Origin: a virus
IMG/VR virus record: IMGVR_UViG_3300025896_000127
Span: 1 to 30,924 of that record
Direction: 5' to 3' (one strand)
DNA length: 30,924 nucleotides
Notes under the pieces: generated by a model
Told to the model about the DNA's origin: nothing
Seen by the model: the letters and a program-made list of their open reading frames with translations, nothing else
Databases searched by the model: none
Translations under genes and position numbers: made by a program
Shown here: piece after piece, positions 5,234-13,926 of the stretch
Layout: every line of letters starts with the position of its first letter
How positions within the stretch are numbered: position 1 is the first letter of the stretch

Positions 5234-6690
5234 TGCCTGACGGCACCGACTACTCGATCATCTGGAAGCCGCAGGCTGGCCCGCAGACGGCTTTGGTGAC
5301 GTGTCCTGTCTTCGAAGTGTTTTATGGGGGCGCACGCGGCGGCGGCAAGACGGACGGAGTGCTAGGCGAATTCGTCATCCACGCCGACGAATACGGCGAA
5401 AACGCCATCGGCCTTATGGTCCGCCGGACGCTCAAGCAGCTTCGCGAGACGATTGAACGCAGCAAGGTCATCTACCGGCCGCTAGGTGCCGTTTTCAACG
5501 ATACGGACAAGATCTGGCGATTCCCGAACGGGGCGCGGCTGGTGTTCGCCTACTTGGAGCGTGACAGCGACGCCGACAACTACCAGGGCCACAGCTACAC
5601 GCGGGTCTACGTCGAGGAAATCGGCAACTTCCCGAGCGCCACGCCGATTATGAAGCTCATGGCGACGCTGCGTTCCGGTGCTGGCGTGCCCTGCGGCTTC
5701 CGGGCGACGGGCAATCCGGGCGGCGCCGGCCACCAGTGGGTCAAGGCCCGCTACATCGACCCGGCCCCGCGAGGCTGGCAGAGGATCGAAAGCCGCTTTA
5801 CGAATCCGTTTACGGGCGAGACTGTCGTTCGCGAGCGCGTCTACATCCCGTCACGGCTGGACGATAACCGCTACCTGGGCGGCGACTATGTCGCCAACCT
5901 GCACATGAGCGGCAGCGCCGAACTGGTGCGGGCCTGGCTGGAGGGCGACTGGAGCGTCATCGCGGGCGCGTTCTTCCCGGAGTTCGGTCCGCAGCACATC
6001 GTCAAACCAATGGCGCTCCCGGATCACTGGACGCGCTTTCGTTCGGCCGATTGGGGTTCCGCCAGGCCGTTCAGCGTGGGCTGGTGGGCGATCAGCGACG
6101 GCTCGCTCGATGCGTTCCCGCGCGGCGCAATCATCCGGCATCGGGAGTGGTACGGCTGGAATGGCAACCCGAACGAAGGGCTGCGGCTGACGGCCGAAGA
6201 CGTGGGCGTGGGCATTGCCCAGCGCGAAGACGGGGAGAAAATCTCCTATGGCGTACTTGATCCTGCGGCGTTCGCCTCCGATGGCGGCCCCTCGATCGCT
6301 GAGCGCATCTGGAAGGGCAGCGGCAACAAGGTTCAGTTTCACCGCGCCGATAATGCCCGTGTGGGCAAGCTGGGCGCTATTGGCGGCTGGGACCAGGTGA
6401 GGTCGCGCCTGAAGGGCGAAGACGGCCGCCCGATGATCTATTTCTTCGACACCTGCACACACCTGATTCGCACGCTTCCGGCGCTCCAGCACGACGAAGC
6501 GCGGCCCGAGGACGTGGATACCGAGGGTGAGGATCACGCGCCCGACGAGGCGCGGTATGCCTGCATGAGCCGCCCATATGTGCGCCTCGATCCATCCAGG
6601 GAAGCGCCAAAATTCGGCATTGAGAACTACACCATGAACGACCTCTGGCGCGAACACGGCCAGCACAAGGGCGGAAGAGGCAGGATATGA
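5233..6690 (+). CDS. Terminase large subunit (packaging ATPase/nuclease)
   Basis: This 485-residue motor protein cuts and translocates phage DNA into the procapsid. The ATPase domain shows Walker A GGARGGGKT (32-40), Walker B VYVEEIG (125-131) with adjacent acidic residues, and the coupling motif ATGNPGG (158-164). The RNase H-like nuclease domain shows ADWGS (Asp273) and GVLDPAAF (Asp343), plus later acidic residues. The start at 5233 is chosen because it overlaps the small-subunit stop and leaves a typical short N-terminus; the in-frame ATG at 5206 would lengthen the overlap to 28 bases. It overlaps the portal gene by 4 bases. Confidence 0.95.
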   Translation: MPDGTDYSIIWKPQAGPQTALVTCPVFEVFYGGARGGGKTDGVLGEFVIHADEYGENAIGLMVRRTLKQLRETIERSKVIYRPLGAVFNDTDKIWRFPNGARLVFAYLERDSDADNYQGHSYTRVYVEEIGNFPSATPIMKLMATLRSGAGVPCGFRATGNPGGAGHQWVKARYIDPAPRGWQRIESRFTNPFTGETVVRERVYIPSRLDDNRYLGGDYVANLHMSGSAELVRAWLEGDWSVIAGAFFPEFGPQHIVKPMALPDHWTRFRSADWGSARPFSVGWWAISDGSLDAFPRGAIIRHREWYGWNGNPNEGLRLTAEDVGVGIAQREDGEKISYGVLDPAAFASDGGPSIAERIWKGSGNKVQFHRADNARVGKLGAIGGWDQVRSRLKGEDGRPMIYFFDTCTHLIRTLPALQHDEARPEDVDTEGEDHAPDEARYACMSRPYVRLDPSREAPKFGIENYTMNDLWREHGQHKGGRGRI

Positions 6691-8822
6691 GCGAACTGGC
6701 AGACAACGTCGCCATTACACAGGGCGACAAGCCCGTAGGCTCTGCCCGCTACTGGCTGGGCGAAATCGCCACCGCCAAGCGCGTTCATGCGCCGTGGCAT
6801 ACGCGCGGCGACAAGGTAATCCGGCGCTACAAGGACGAAAACAGCGGACGCGAGATGGCGCAAAACTCGCGCGGCCGGAAGATGGCGATGCTGTGGTCCA
6901 ACGTGCAGACCATCGGGCCGGCGCTGTTCAACCAATCGCCTGTGCCGAACGTGTCGCGCCGCAACAAGGACGCAGATCCGGTTGGCCGCGTGGCCTCGAT
7001 CATCTTGGAGCGCAGTATTGGCGTCTGCCTCGATACGCAGGACTTCGAACACACCATGCGCGACGTGGTGCAGGACTTGCTGCTGCCAGGGCGTGGCCTT
7101 GCGGTGGTCGAGTACCAGGCGGAGATCGGCGACGATGCCGACGCGGCGACCGAGCCGATGGGCGACGACCCGGACGACCCGACGCCGCAGCCCGGCCAGA
7201 AGGTCACGCGCCAGCAGGCAATCATGCGCTACCTGCACTGGAAGGACGTGCTGACCAATCCGGCCCGCATCTGGTCCGAGGTGTGGTGGTTCGGCTATCG
7301 GTCGTTCCTGACCAAGGAGGAGATCGCCGACAAGTTCGGTGAGGAGGTGGCCGATCGCATCCAGCTTGACCACCGCCCGGACGACGAGAAGAAGGCCCCC
7401 AACGAACAGGCCGGCGACTACAAGGCGACCGTCTGGACGATCTGGTGCAAGCGCCACAACAAGGTCTATCAGGTCGCGCCGGGCTATCCCGACGATCTGC
7501 TTTCGGACATGGCGCCGCCGGTGAAGTTCGACAATTTCTGGCCGATCCCGCGCCCGGTGAATGCCACGACGGCCAGCGATTCGATCCTGCCGGTTCCCGA
7601 CTTCGCGCTGTATCAGGACCAAGCTGACGAAATCGACCTTCTCACGAACAAGATTTACAAGCTGAGCGAATCGCTGCGACTGCGCGGCCTGTACCCGGCC
7701 GATATGGACAGCGTGAAGCGCCTGCTGTCGGACGCATCGGATACCGAGCTTATTCCGGTCGAGAATTGGGCGATGCTGGCCGAGCGCGGCGGCGCCGATG
7801 GCCTCGTCGTCTGGTTCCCGCTGAAGGACGTAGCGGGCGCTCTGGTGGCTTGCTACGAGGCGCGCGAGAAGGCCAAGGCCGCGCTGTACGAAGTGACGGG
7901 CATTGGCGACATCGTGCGCGGGGCATCGGACGCCAACGAGACGGCGACGGCGCAGCAGCTCAAGAGCCAGTGGGGCAGCCTCCGCATCCGCGACCGGCAG
8001 CGCGATATTCAGCGCTTTGCCCGCGATGCGATCCGGCTCATGGCCGAAGTGATCGCCGAGCACTTCAGCCAGGAGACGCTGGCGCAGATGTCCGGTGTCA
8101 AGCTGTTGACGGCACAACAGAAGCAGATGCTTCAGATGCAGCAGCAGTACATGCAGCAGTACCAGCAGCAGGCACAACAGGCCCAGCAAGCCGGCCAGCC
8201 GGTGCCGCCACCGCCGAACCTGCCGCAGCCCCCTCCCGAAATGCTCAAGGCGATGGAAGAGCCATCTTGGGACGACGTAATGGCGCTCCTGCGCGACGAC
8301 AAGCTGCGGGGCTTCCATATCGACGTTGAGACGGACAGCACCATCGAGCCTGACCAGCAGGCCGAGCAACAAAAGGCGGTCGAGTTCATCGCCGCCATGA
8401 CGCAATTTCTGACGGCGGCCGGGCCGATCCTCCTGCAAGCCCCGGAGGCGGCACCGATGCTGGGTGAAATGCTCACCTTTGGCGCACGTCGCTTCAAGAT
8501 CGGCGAGACGCTGGAAACGGCCATCGAGAGCTTCACGAACCAGATGGCGCAGAAGGCCAACCAGCCGCAGCCACCAAATCCGGGCCTCGAGGTCGCGAAG
8601 ATCAGGGCCGATGCCGAGAAGCAGAAGGCCGGCGCACAGGTTCAAATGAGCCAGATCGACTTGCAGTCCAAGGCGCTGGAACATCAGCAGGCGCAGGCCG
8701 AACACGGCATGAACATGCAGGCGCTTCAGCAGGAAAGCCTCGCCCAGCAACAGCAGGCGGCCCTTGCCGAACAGCAGCACGCGCAGGCCATGCAGCAGGC
8801 GCAGATGCCGGTGGCCCCGTGA
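6687..8822 (+). CDS. Portal protein (P22 gp1-like)
   Basis: This 711-residue protein is close to the ~725 residues of the P22 portal and much longer than siphophage portals. It follows terminase directly, forms the DNA entry vertex and docks the motor. Recognisable features are the N-terminal helical region (YWLGEIATAKR ... WHTRGDKVIRRYKDE) and central wing/stem segments. The C-terminal third is extremely Gln-rich (about residues 470-530 and 640-711, with QQQ runs and a PVPPPPNLPQPPP stretch). This suits the long helical barrel of P22-like portals. The start ATG overlaps the terminase stop. Confidence 0.92.
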   Translation: MSELADNVAITQGDKPVGSARYWLGEIATAKRVHAPWHTRGDKVIRRYKDENSGREMAQNSRGRKMAMLWSNVQTIGPALFNQSPVPNVSRRNKDADPVGRVASIILERSIGVCLDTQDFEHTMRDVVQDLLLPGRGLAVVEYQAEIGDDADAATEPMGDDPDDPTPQPGQKVTRQQAIMRYLHWKDVLTNPARIWSEVWWFGYRSFLTKEEIADKFGEEVADRIQLDHRPDDEKKAPNEQAGDYKATVWTIWCKRHNKVYQVAPGYPDDLLSDMAPPVKFDNFWPIPRPVNATTASDSILPVPDFALYQDQADEIDLLTNKIYKLSESLRLRGLYPADMDSVKRLLSDASDTELIPVENWAMLAERGGADGLVVWFPLKDVAGALVACYEAREKAKAALYEVTGIGDIVRGASDANETATAQQLKSQWGSLRIRDRQRDIQRFARDAIRLMAEVIAEHFSQETLAQMSGVKLLTAQQKQMLQMQQQYMQQYQQQAQQAQQAGQPVPPPPNLPQPPPEMLKAMEEPSWDDVMALLRDDKLRGFHIDVETDSTIEPDQQAEQQKAVEFIAAMTQFLTAAGPILLQAPEAAPMLGEMLTFGARRFKIGETLETAIESFTNQMAQKANQPQPPNPGLEVAKIRADAEKQKAGAQVQMSQIDLQSKALEHQQAQAEHGMNMQALQQESLAQQQQAALAEQQHAQAMQQAQMPVAP

Positions 8823-9097
8823 TCTACGCATTTAAAGGCGAGGTTGTGACCTGTGAGCGCGGGCATCCTGTGGCGCAGTTCAATCGCGACGTGGCACGCT
8901 ACGACGTATCCACTCCCGACACTCTCACATTCGCGGACGGCTCAAAGCCCCGAAGCGGTGAGGCAGTCACGCAATGCAGATGCGGCGCGCTGGCTTTCCA
9001 GATGGAGGGCGGTTTGGTCGCATTTATCGGCGGTCAATGGCGCCGTTCGCAGCCCGACAACCCCCTCGACGGCACAAGATTGTGGGACAACTCATGA
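8819..9097 (+). CDS. Small Cys-containing virion-region protein, unknown
   Basis: This 92-residue protein starts at GTG 8819, overlapping the portal stop as GTGA. It has a possible metal site: C-E-R-G-H near residue 12 and C-R-C-G near residue 53. It also has a beta-rich pattern (ALAFQMEGGLVAFIGGQW). Small Zn-binding proteins occur between portal and scaffold genes in related phages, but I cannot name a family. It overlaps the next gene by 4 bases, so it is co-translated with head genes. Confidence 0.65.
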   Translation: MIYAFKGEVVTCERGHPVAQFNRDVARYDVSTPDTLTFADGSKPRSGEAVTQCRCGALAFQMEGGLVAFIGGQWRRSQPDNPLDGTRLWDNS

Positions 9098-9441
9098 GAA
9101 CCCGTTTCCGCTACGACGCAGACCTCGATGCCGTTGTCGAAATACGCGGCAACTACTTTGAGGAAACCAAACCCGGCCCGTCCGTCATCAGCGACGGCCT
9201 GAACGGCATCCACGGCCTGCTGAACCACGCCGACCGAAAGACCTACGACAGCAAGCGGGCTTTCGAGGCCGCCACCCGCGCCCACGGCTACGACACCGTC
9301 GGCAACGAGGACATGAGCAAGCACGTCAAGAAGCCCGACCTGATCGGCAAGCGCGAGATCGGAGAGGACATCAAGCGGGCCTTTGAGGAGGTCCGGCAAT
9401 TCGGCAGCGATGCGGCGCGGCGCGCGAAGGAGCTAGGCTGA
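9094..9441 (+). CDS. Conserved-looking head-region protein, unknown
   Basis: This is a 115-residue protein beginning MRTRFRYDADLDAVVEI. Its C-terminal ~40 residues are charged and helical (REIGEDIKRAFEEVRQFGSDAARRAKELG). The ATG at 9094 overlaps the preceding stop, and its TGA shares a base with the scaffold ATG (TGATG). An N-terminal RxRYDxDLDAVVEI is familiar from proteins encoded between portal and scaffold in alphaproteobacterial podophages, but no function is known to me. A scaffold or head-assembly accessory role is possible from position alone. Confidence 0.65.
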   Translation: MRTRFRYDADLDAVVEIRGNYFEETKPGPSVISDGLNGIHGLLNHADRKTYDSKRAFEAATRAHGYDTVGNEDMSKHVKKPDLIGKREIGEDIKRAFEEVRQFGSDAARRAKELG

Positions 9442-10523
9442 TGGCTGATACTGAAGTTGACGACCTGCGGGGCGATCTCGCCAAGGCGTTCTCCGGTGAA
9501 ATCGAGCCGGCCACGCCGCCCGTCGCCGACATGGGCGAGACGCCACCCGTCGAGACTGCGGAGCCTCTCAAGGAGCGCACGGCGGCCGAACGTGCCCGCG
9601 ATGAGCAGGGGCGCTTTGCCAAGGAAGAGCAGGCGCGCGAGACGAAGGCGCGCGAGACGCTGACGATCAAGCCGAAGGACGCGGCGGTTGCCCGTGATGC
9701 AACCCCACCCATTACATCACAGGCAGCACCGGCACCGGACGCCGCCAAGCCCGCAGACATTCCCCCGCCGATGGAATGGAAGGGCGCGGCGAAGGTTGAC
9801 TGGAACCGCCTGCCGGCGCCGGTCAAGGCCGAGATCGCGGAGAAGTACGCAGCCCTGGCGACGGAGCGGGCAGAGGTCGCGCCGATCAAGGAGCTGATCG
9901 ACACCAACCGGCAGTTTCTGGTCAACGAGGCGGGATCGATCGGCGAGGCGTTCCGGCAGATGGTGCAGTTCGCACGCTTGTCGGTTGACAATCCCGTGGC
10001 TTTGGCCCAGCATATCCTTCGAGCACGCGGAATCGATCCCGCGTCTGCGTTTGGTGGACAGCCCCAGCAGGGTATCCCCGGCCAGCCGCCGCAGATCGAA
10101 GACCTCGTCGCTCAGACCGTGCAGCAGAGATTGCAGCCCTTGTTGGCGCAATTTGAGCAGCGGGAATCCCAGCAGCATATCCAATCTATCGAGGCGTTCG
10201 CCTCGGACCCCGCGCATCCGTACTTCAACGACGTTCGCCCGCAAATGGCAATGTACCTGAAGTCCGGCCAGGCAAAGGATCTGAAGGACGCTTACGAACA
10301 AGCGACTTGGGCGCATCCAGTTATCCGGCAGCAGCTTCTCGCTGCACAGGCCGAGGACGCCGCGAAAGCCAAAGCCGCAGAGGTCCAGCGGGCGCAAGCC
10401 GCCTCCAGGGCCTCACTCACCGGCCCGCCGGTCACGGGGAACACCACCGTGAATGGCGAGTCAGATGGCAGCATTCGCGGCGATCTCATGCGGGCGTTCC
10501 AGTCCGCCGGAGGGGCCGTCTAA
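9441..10523 (+). CDS. Capsid scaffolding protein (putative)
   Basis: This is a 360-residue acidic, Ala/Pro/Gln-rich protein directly upstream of the coat gene, the standard scaffold position. The N-terminal third is disordered-looking. The middle is helical (AEKYAALATERAEVAPIKEL). The C-terminus is helical and ends in SDGSIRGDLMRAFQ. A related LRGDLAKAF occurs at residues 9-17, so the RGDL helix brackets the protein. A near copy (SDGSVRGDI) is present in the protein encoded at 12746-13216. In P22 the C-terminal helix-turn-helix of scaffold binds coat, so the C-terminal motif may be a coat-binding element; this is inference. Confidence 0.75.
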   Translation: MADTEVDDLRGDLAKAFSGEIEPATPPVADMGETPPVETAEPLKERTAAERARDEQGRFAKEEQARETKARETLTIKPKDAAVARDATPPITSQAAPAPDAAKPADIPPPMEWKGAAKVDWNRLPAPVKAEIAEKYAALATERAEVAPIKELIDTNRQFLVNEAGSIGEAFRQMVQFARLSVDNPVALAQHILRARGIDPASAFGGQPQQGIPGQPPQIEDLVAQTVQQRLQPLLAQFEQRESQQHIQSIEAFASDPAHPYFNDVRPQMAMYLKSGQAKDLKDAYEQATWAHPVIRQQLLAAQAEDAAKAKAAEVQRAQAASRASLTGPPVTGNTTVNGESDGSIRGDLMRAFQSAGGAV

Positions 10524-10538
10524 ACAAGGAGACAGGCG

Positions 10539-11489
10539 ATGCCCTCGCCGAATCTTTCGGAAATCACGACCACGACGCTTCAGAACCGTTCCAAGAAGCT
10601 CGCAGACAACGTCACGAAGAACAACGCCCTGCTCAACCGTCTGTCGAGCAAAGGCAACGTCAAGACCGTCCCCGGTGGCCGCTCCATCGTTCAGGAGCTG
10701 GAGTATCAGGAGAACGGCACGTTCACGCGCTACAGCGGCTACGACGCCGTCTCGATCGCGCCGAGCGACACGTTCACCGCTGCCGAGTTCGACTGGAAGC
10801 AGGCGGCTGTCGCCGTCTCGATCTCCGGCCTCGAACAGTTGATGAACAGCGGCCCCGACGCAGTGATCGACCTGCTCGAAAGCCGCATCAAGAACGCCGA
10901 AAAAACCATGATGAATAACATCGCGGTTGACTGCTACTCGGACGGCACCGCGTCCGGTTCCAAGCAGATCGGCGGCGCCCAGTTGCTGGTTGCCGATACC
11001 CCGACCTCGGGCACCATCGGCGGCATCAACCGCGCGACGTGGACGTTCTGGCGCAATATCGCCGTCAGCACGACCTTCACGGCAGCCCTGATCCAGACCG
11101 GCCTCAATTCGGCCTACGCGCAGACCACGCGCGGCAAGGACCAGTGCGATCTGTGGGTCGCCGACAACACGGCCTGGCTGGCCTATCTGGCCTCGCTCCA
11201 GGCCATCCAGCGCATCACCGTCTCCAGCGAGGCTTCGGCCGGCTTCCAGACGCTGAAGTACATGGGCGGCGACTTCATGCTCGACGGCGGCTTCGGCGGC
11301 GGCGCTCCGGCGTCGCACGTCTACGGGTTCAACACGGACTACATCTACTTCCGGCCCCACAAGGACCGGAACATGGTCCCGCTGGATCCCGACCGCTTCA
11401 GCACCAATCAGGACGCGATGGTCAAGCTCATCGGGTTCGCCGGCAACATGACCCTGAGCAACGCTTCGCTCCAGGCCGTCTGCAAGTAA
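10539..11489 (+). CDS. Major capsid (coat) protein
   Basis: This 316-residue protein is preceded by AAGGAG (10525-10530) with good spacing, the first strong stand-alone ribosome binding site in the late operon, as expected for an abundant product. Features typical of HK97-fold coats of this phage group are the N-terminal NxLLNRLSSKG, a beta-rich E-loop region (GRSIVQELEYQENGTFTRYSGYD), a long spine helix (GLEQLMNSGPDAVIDLLESR) and an A-domain-like end (IYFRPHKDRNMVPLD). It follows scaffold and precedes a decoration-like gene. Fold assignment is by pattern and position. Confidence 0.85.
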   Translation: MPSPNLSEITTTTLQNRSKKLADNVTKNNALLNRLSSKGNVKTVPGGRSIVQELEYQENGTFTRYSGYDAVSIAPSDTFTAAEFDWKQAAVAVSISGLEQLMNSGPDAVIDLLESRIKNAEKTMMNNIAVDCYSDGTASGSKQIGGAQLLVADTPTSGTIGGINRATWTFWRNIAVSTTFTAALIQTGLNSAYAQTTRGKDQCDLWVADNTAWLAYLASLQAIQRITVSSEASAGFQTLKYMGGDFMLDGGFGGGAPASHVYGFNTDYIYFRPHKDRNMVPLDPDRFSTNQDAMVKLIGFAGNMTLSNASLQAVCK

Positions 11490-11501
11490 GGAGAGACTGA
11501 C

Positions 11502-12065
11502 ATGGCTGTTGCTTCCTGGGCTGCCCTCGACACGATGGGCGGCGCTCCCAATCCCGGCGATGCGGCCGATACCGTCATCACGTCGCCGGCGGGTACCAAT
11601 CTTGGGCCGCAGGTTCCGGTGGGCACCGTCCGCCGGTTCATCGACACGACCGGCAAGTTCGGCGTCGGCGAGTTCATCTACCTTCCGGGCGTGGCTTCGC
11701 TCGCGGTGGGCGATGTCGTCGAATACAACCTCTCGGCCGGCGTCACCGCCGCGACCGATGCTACGGTGGTCCGCTGGGCCGGCGCGGCAGGCTCCGGCAA
11801 GGCGCTTGCCGTCGCCATGACGGCGAACACTTCGGCGACCACCTACTCTTGGTACCAGATCGGCGGCGCTGCCGTCGTGAACACCAACGGCACCGTGGCG
11901 GCCGGCGACAAGGCGTTCTGGCAGGCAACTGCGACCGTCTCCACCACGCAGGTCAACGGCAAGCAGGTTCTGGGAATGGCCGCCTTCTCGGCTAACGGCG
12001 TGCCCAGCGCCAACAAGGCGATCTACACGCTCGATCGTCCGCACGCGCAGAGCCAGATCCTCTAG
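11502..12065 (+). CDS. Head decoration-like protein (putative)
   Basis: This is a 187-residue, beta-rich, Gly/Ala/Thr/Val-rich protein with very few charged residues. A GGAGAG binding site lies upstream, and the gene ends just before a strong terminator. The arrangement (coat, 12-base gap, small beta protein, terminator) is typical of capsid decoration or stabilising proteins. The alternating phrases VGDVVEYNL ... GGAAVVNTNGTVAAGDKAFW resemble DUF2190-type beta-sandwich decoration proteins. I assign it by composition, position and this resemblance only. Confidence 0.6.
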   Translation: MAVASWAALDTMGGAPNPGDAADTVITSPAGTNLGPQVPVGTVRRFIDTTGKFGVGEFIYLPGVASLAVGDVVEYNLSAGVTAATDATVVRWAGAAGSGKALAVAMTANTSATTYSWYQIGGAAVVNTNGTVAAGDKAFWQATATVSTTQVNGKQVLGMAAFSANGVPSANKAIYTLDRPHAQSQIL

Positions 12066-12080
12066 CGATTGACTACAGGG

Positions 12081-12106
12081 CGGGGGCTTCGGCCCCCGTC
12101 TTTTCC
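12081..12106 (+). terminator. Intrinsic terminator after the coat and decoration genes
   Basis: A perfect 7-bp stem CGGGGGC (12081-12087) / GCCCCCG (12092-12098) with a TTCG tetraloop is followed by TCTTTTCC. It sits 15 bases after the decoration gene stop. It probably separates the highly expressed coat and decoration genes from the downstream tail genes, or attenuates read-through. Confidence 0.85.
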
Positions 12107-12147
12107 TTTGTTCAACCGGACCCGGCCAAGACCGGCATGGAGGCCAA

Positions 12148-12744
12148 ATGACCGACCCGACTCCCTTTATCGTCCCCAATCCCGAAAACCCCAAAGAGCA
12201 GAACGTCGTTTGGTTTGAGTGGTCGTCCGAAAAGGACGATCAGGCGACTGCGGCGCAGGGCGTGCCAGTCTTTGACACCGTCCTGCTGGCTCATGTGCAG
12301 GGGCCGGGCTTGATGCGATCCGAGGCGGTTCTGGTGGTCGAACGCAAGAAGCCCGATGGGCAGGTGGTCGAGAACCACCGCATCTATGGGCCAATGATCG
12401 CGGCCTTCAAGAAGAACGAAACGGGCGACATGACGGGAACGCCGCTGACCGAACTGGCGATCCTCGATCACGGCATCCGCTCGACGCTGAAGGCGATGGG
12501 CGTCCACTCGATCGAAGCCCTGGCGAACTTGGCCGATACGGCGTCGCAAAGCCTCATGGGCTTCCAGCGCTTCAAGCAGGGCGCCAAGGCTTTTCTGGAT
12601 CAGCGCGCCGGCCAGCAGCCGCTGGCGAAGATGGCGGCCGATCTGGAGACCGAACGCGAGAAGAACAAGCAGCTTCAGGCGACCATCGTTTCGCTCGATG
12701 AGCGGCTGAAGGACTTGGAGAAACCGAAACGCAAGGCGGCCTGA
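12148..12744 (+). CDS. Conserved phage protein with HhH-like region and coiled coil
   Basis: This 198-residue protein is preceded by GGAGG. The N-terminal ~95 residues are beta-rich and end in RIYGPMIAAFKKNETGDMTGTPL. Next is a helical stretch GIRSTLKAMGVHSIEALANLAD ... FKQGAKAFL whose L..GI.S.E.LA pattern resembles a helix-hairpin-helix/alpha-CTD-like fold. The C-terminal ~45 residues form a charged coiled coil (LETEREKNKQLQATIVSLDERLKDLEK). It lies between coat and adaptor genes and is probably a head-associated structural or assembly protein. No specific function is assignable. Confidence 0.7.
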   Translation: MTDPTPFIVPNPENPKEQNVVWFEWSSEKDDQATAAQGVPVFDTVLLAHVQGPGLMRSEAVLVVERKKPDGQVVENHRIYGPMIAAFKKNETGDMTGTPLTELAILDHGIRSTLKAMGVHSIEALANLADTASQSLMGFQRFKQGAKAFLDQRAGQQPLAKMAADLETEREKNKQLQATIVSLDERLKDLEKPKRKAA

Positions 12745-12745
12745 T

Positions 12746-13216
12746 ATGGACCCTGTGAGCGAACGATACCGGAAAGCGGAGGCGCTTCGCCGCGGCAATC
12801 CCGGCCCGACGGGCCAACCAGACGTGCTGGCCGAACTGTTCGCCCGCATCGGACGCCATCTCAATCCCAATCCGAAGGTACCGACCGCGCCGCCGGTCAA
12901 TGTCGCCGCGACGCCTCCCGCGCTGCCGCCCTTTGAAGGGCCGGGCGCGTCCCTGCCGATGGACCGCTACATGCTCCCGCAGGCATCTGCCGAGGTCGTT
13001 CGGAACACGACGCCCGCCCCGCAAGCCGCAATGCCGGCTGCCGCCCAGCCCGCAATGGCTCCCGAGGTTCCGCCGATGCCTGCGCCTGTCCAGATCGGCG
13101 CGTCCGATGGCTCCGTTCGCGGCGATATACTGGCGGCCATTGAGGCCAAGAAACGTGCCGCGATGGTACCGCCTTGGGCGGTCAATCAGGGCACCTTGGC
13201 AGACCAACAGGGATGA
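12746..13216 (+). CDS. Pro/Ala-rich protein with scaffold-like SDGSVRGDI motif
   Basis: This 156-residue protein starts one base after the previous stop. The N-terminal ~40 residues are helical and basic (SERYRKAEALRRGN ... LAELFARIGRHL). A long Pro/Ala-rich segment follows (about 42-115), then SDGSVRGDILAAIEAKKR (120-137). That last motif nearly repeats the C-terminus of the putative scaffold (SDGSIRGDLMRAF). Long Pro/Ala tracts act as flexible linkers, so this may be a tethering or assembly protein that uses the same binding site as the scaffold. Function unknown. It overlaps the next gene by 4 bases. Confidence 0.65.
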   Translation: MDPVSERYRKAEALRRGNPGPTGQPDVLAELFARIGRHLNPNPKVPTAPPVNVAATPPALPPFEGPGASLPMDRYMLPQASAEVVRNTTPAPQAAMPAAAQPAMAPEVPPMPAPVQIGASDGSVRGDILAAIEAKKRAAMVPPWAVNQGTLADQQG

Positions 13217-13926
13217 GCGCCCTTACGATTCTTCAGACGGCGGCGTCATGGCTGGCTATTCCCGTGCCCACGGCCGCGTTTTCGGCAACCGACACGCAGA
13301 CCATTCAGCTTCGGTCGTTGATGAATGACGAGGGGCTGGAACTGGCGTCCTGGCCGGATCATGCGTGGACGAAGCTGACGAAGGAAAAGACATTCACCAC
13401 GGTTGCGGCAAGCATCCAGACCAGCGCCGTGCCCACGGACTTTGCGCGCTTCTGCGACAACTCCGCTTGGGATCGCACCGTGGATCGCCCCCTGTGGGGG
13501 CCAATGAGTCCGCAACAGTGGCAGCAGGAGAAGGCGGGGCCGACCTTCACCAGCATGTACTATGGCTTTCGTATTCGCGGGAACGACTTCCTGATGACGC
13601 CGACGCCGACCGCTGGCGACACGGTGGCCTATGAGTACGTCTCAAACCTCTACGTCTATGCCTCGGGCGACACGACGCCGACGAAAAGCGCTTTCAGCGT
13701 GGATACGGATACCTGCGTTTTCGATGAGACGCTTGTGGCGCGCGGCGTGCGTTGGCGCTTCCTGCGGGCCAAGGGCCTCGACTACAGCCAGGAATATCAG
13801 AGCTGGATCGAACTGCTCCAGCGCTTGGCGGCCCGCGATGGCGGAATGCCGAAGCTCAGCGCCTCGCGCAACTATCCGTGGACCCGTCTCAGCCCGTTCA
13901 TTCCGGACACTGGCTTCGGCAGCTAA
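13213..13926 (+). CDS. Head-to-tail adaptor (P22 gp4-like, putative)
   Basis: This 237-residue protein has the layout of short-tailed phage adaptor proteins. The N-terminal helical part includes LRSLMNDEGLELAS ... HAWTKLTKEKTF. A beta-rich middle follows (YGFRIRGNDFLMTPTPTAGDTVAYEYVSN, a pattern common to this group), and the C-terminal part is helical (GVRWRFLRAKGLDYSQEY ... WIELLQRLAARDGG). It would bind below the portal and provide the platform for the tail hub encoded at 14265-15812. ATG 13213 is chosen because it overlaps the preceding stop as ATGA. Confidence 0.75.
   Translation: MSALTILQTAASWLAIPVPTAAFSATDTQTIQLRSLMNDEGLELASWPDHAWTKLTKEKTFTTVAASIQTSAVPTDFARFCDNSAWDRTVDRPLWGPMSPQQWQQEKAGPTFTSMYYGFRIRGNDFLMTPTPTAGDTVAYEYVSNLYVYASGDTTPTKSAFSVDTDTCVFDETLVARGVRWRFLRAKGLDYSQEYQSWIELLQRLAARDGGMPKLSASRNYPWTRLSPFIPDTGFGS

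Noticed and set aside
5851-6666. 271-codon minus-strand frame within terminase large subunit
   Set aside because: Entirely inside the well-supported nuclease half of terminase; no start signals or motif.
8101-8240. CAG-rich repeat in the portal gene as a possible microsatellite
   Set aside because: The run is explained by the Gln-rich helix of the portal. Codons vary (cag, caa, atg), and such tails are normal in P22-like portals.
6627-8831. Very long open frame (734 codons) on the minus strand opposite the portal gene
   Set aside because: It is the mirror of a GC-rich, strongly codon-biased portal gene. The translation is Leu/Arg/His repetitive, shows no domain, and has no fitting operon context.
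10461-12194. 577-codon minus-strand frame opposite coat and decoration genes
   Set aside because: Runs across the coat gene, the decoration gene and the terminator. Composition is Arg/Gly/Val-rich with no motif, a shadow of GC-rich third positions.
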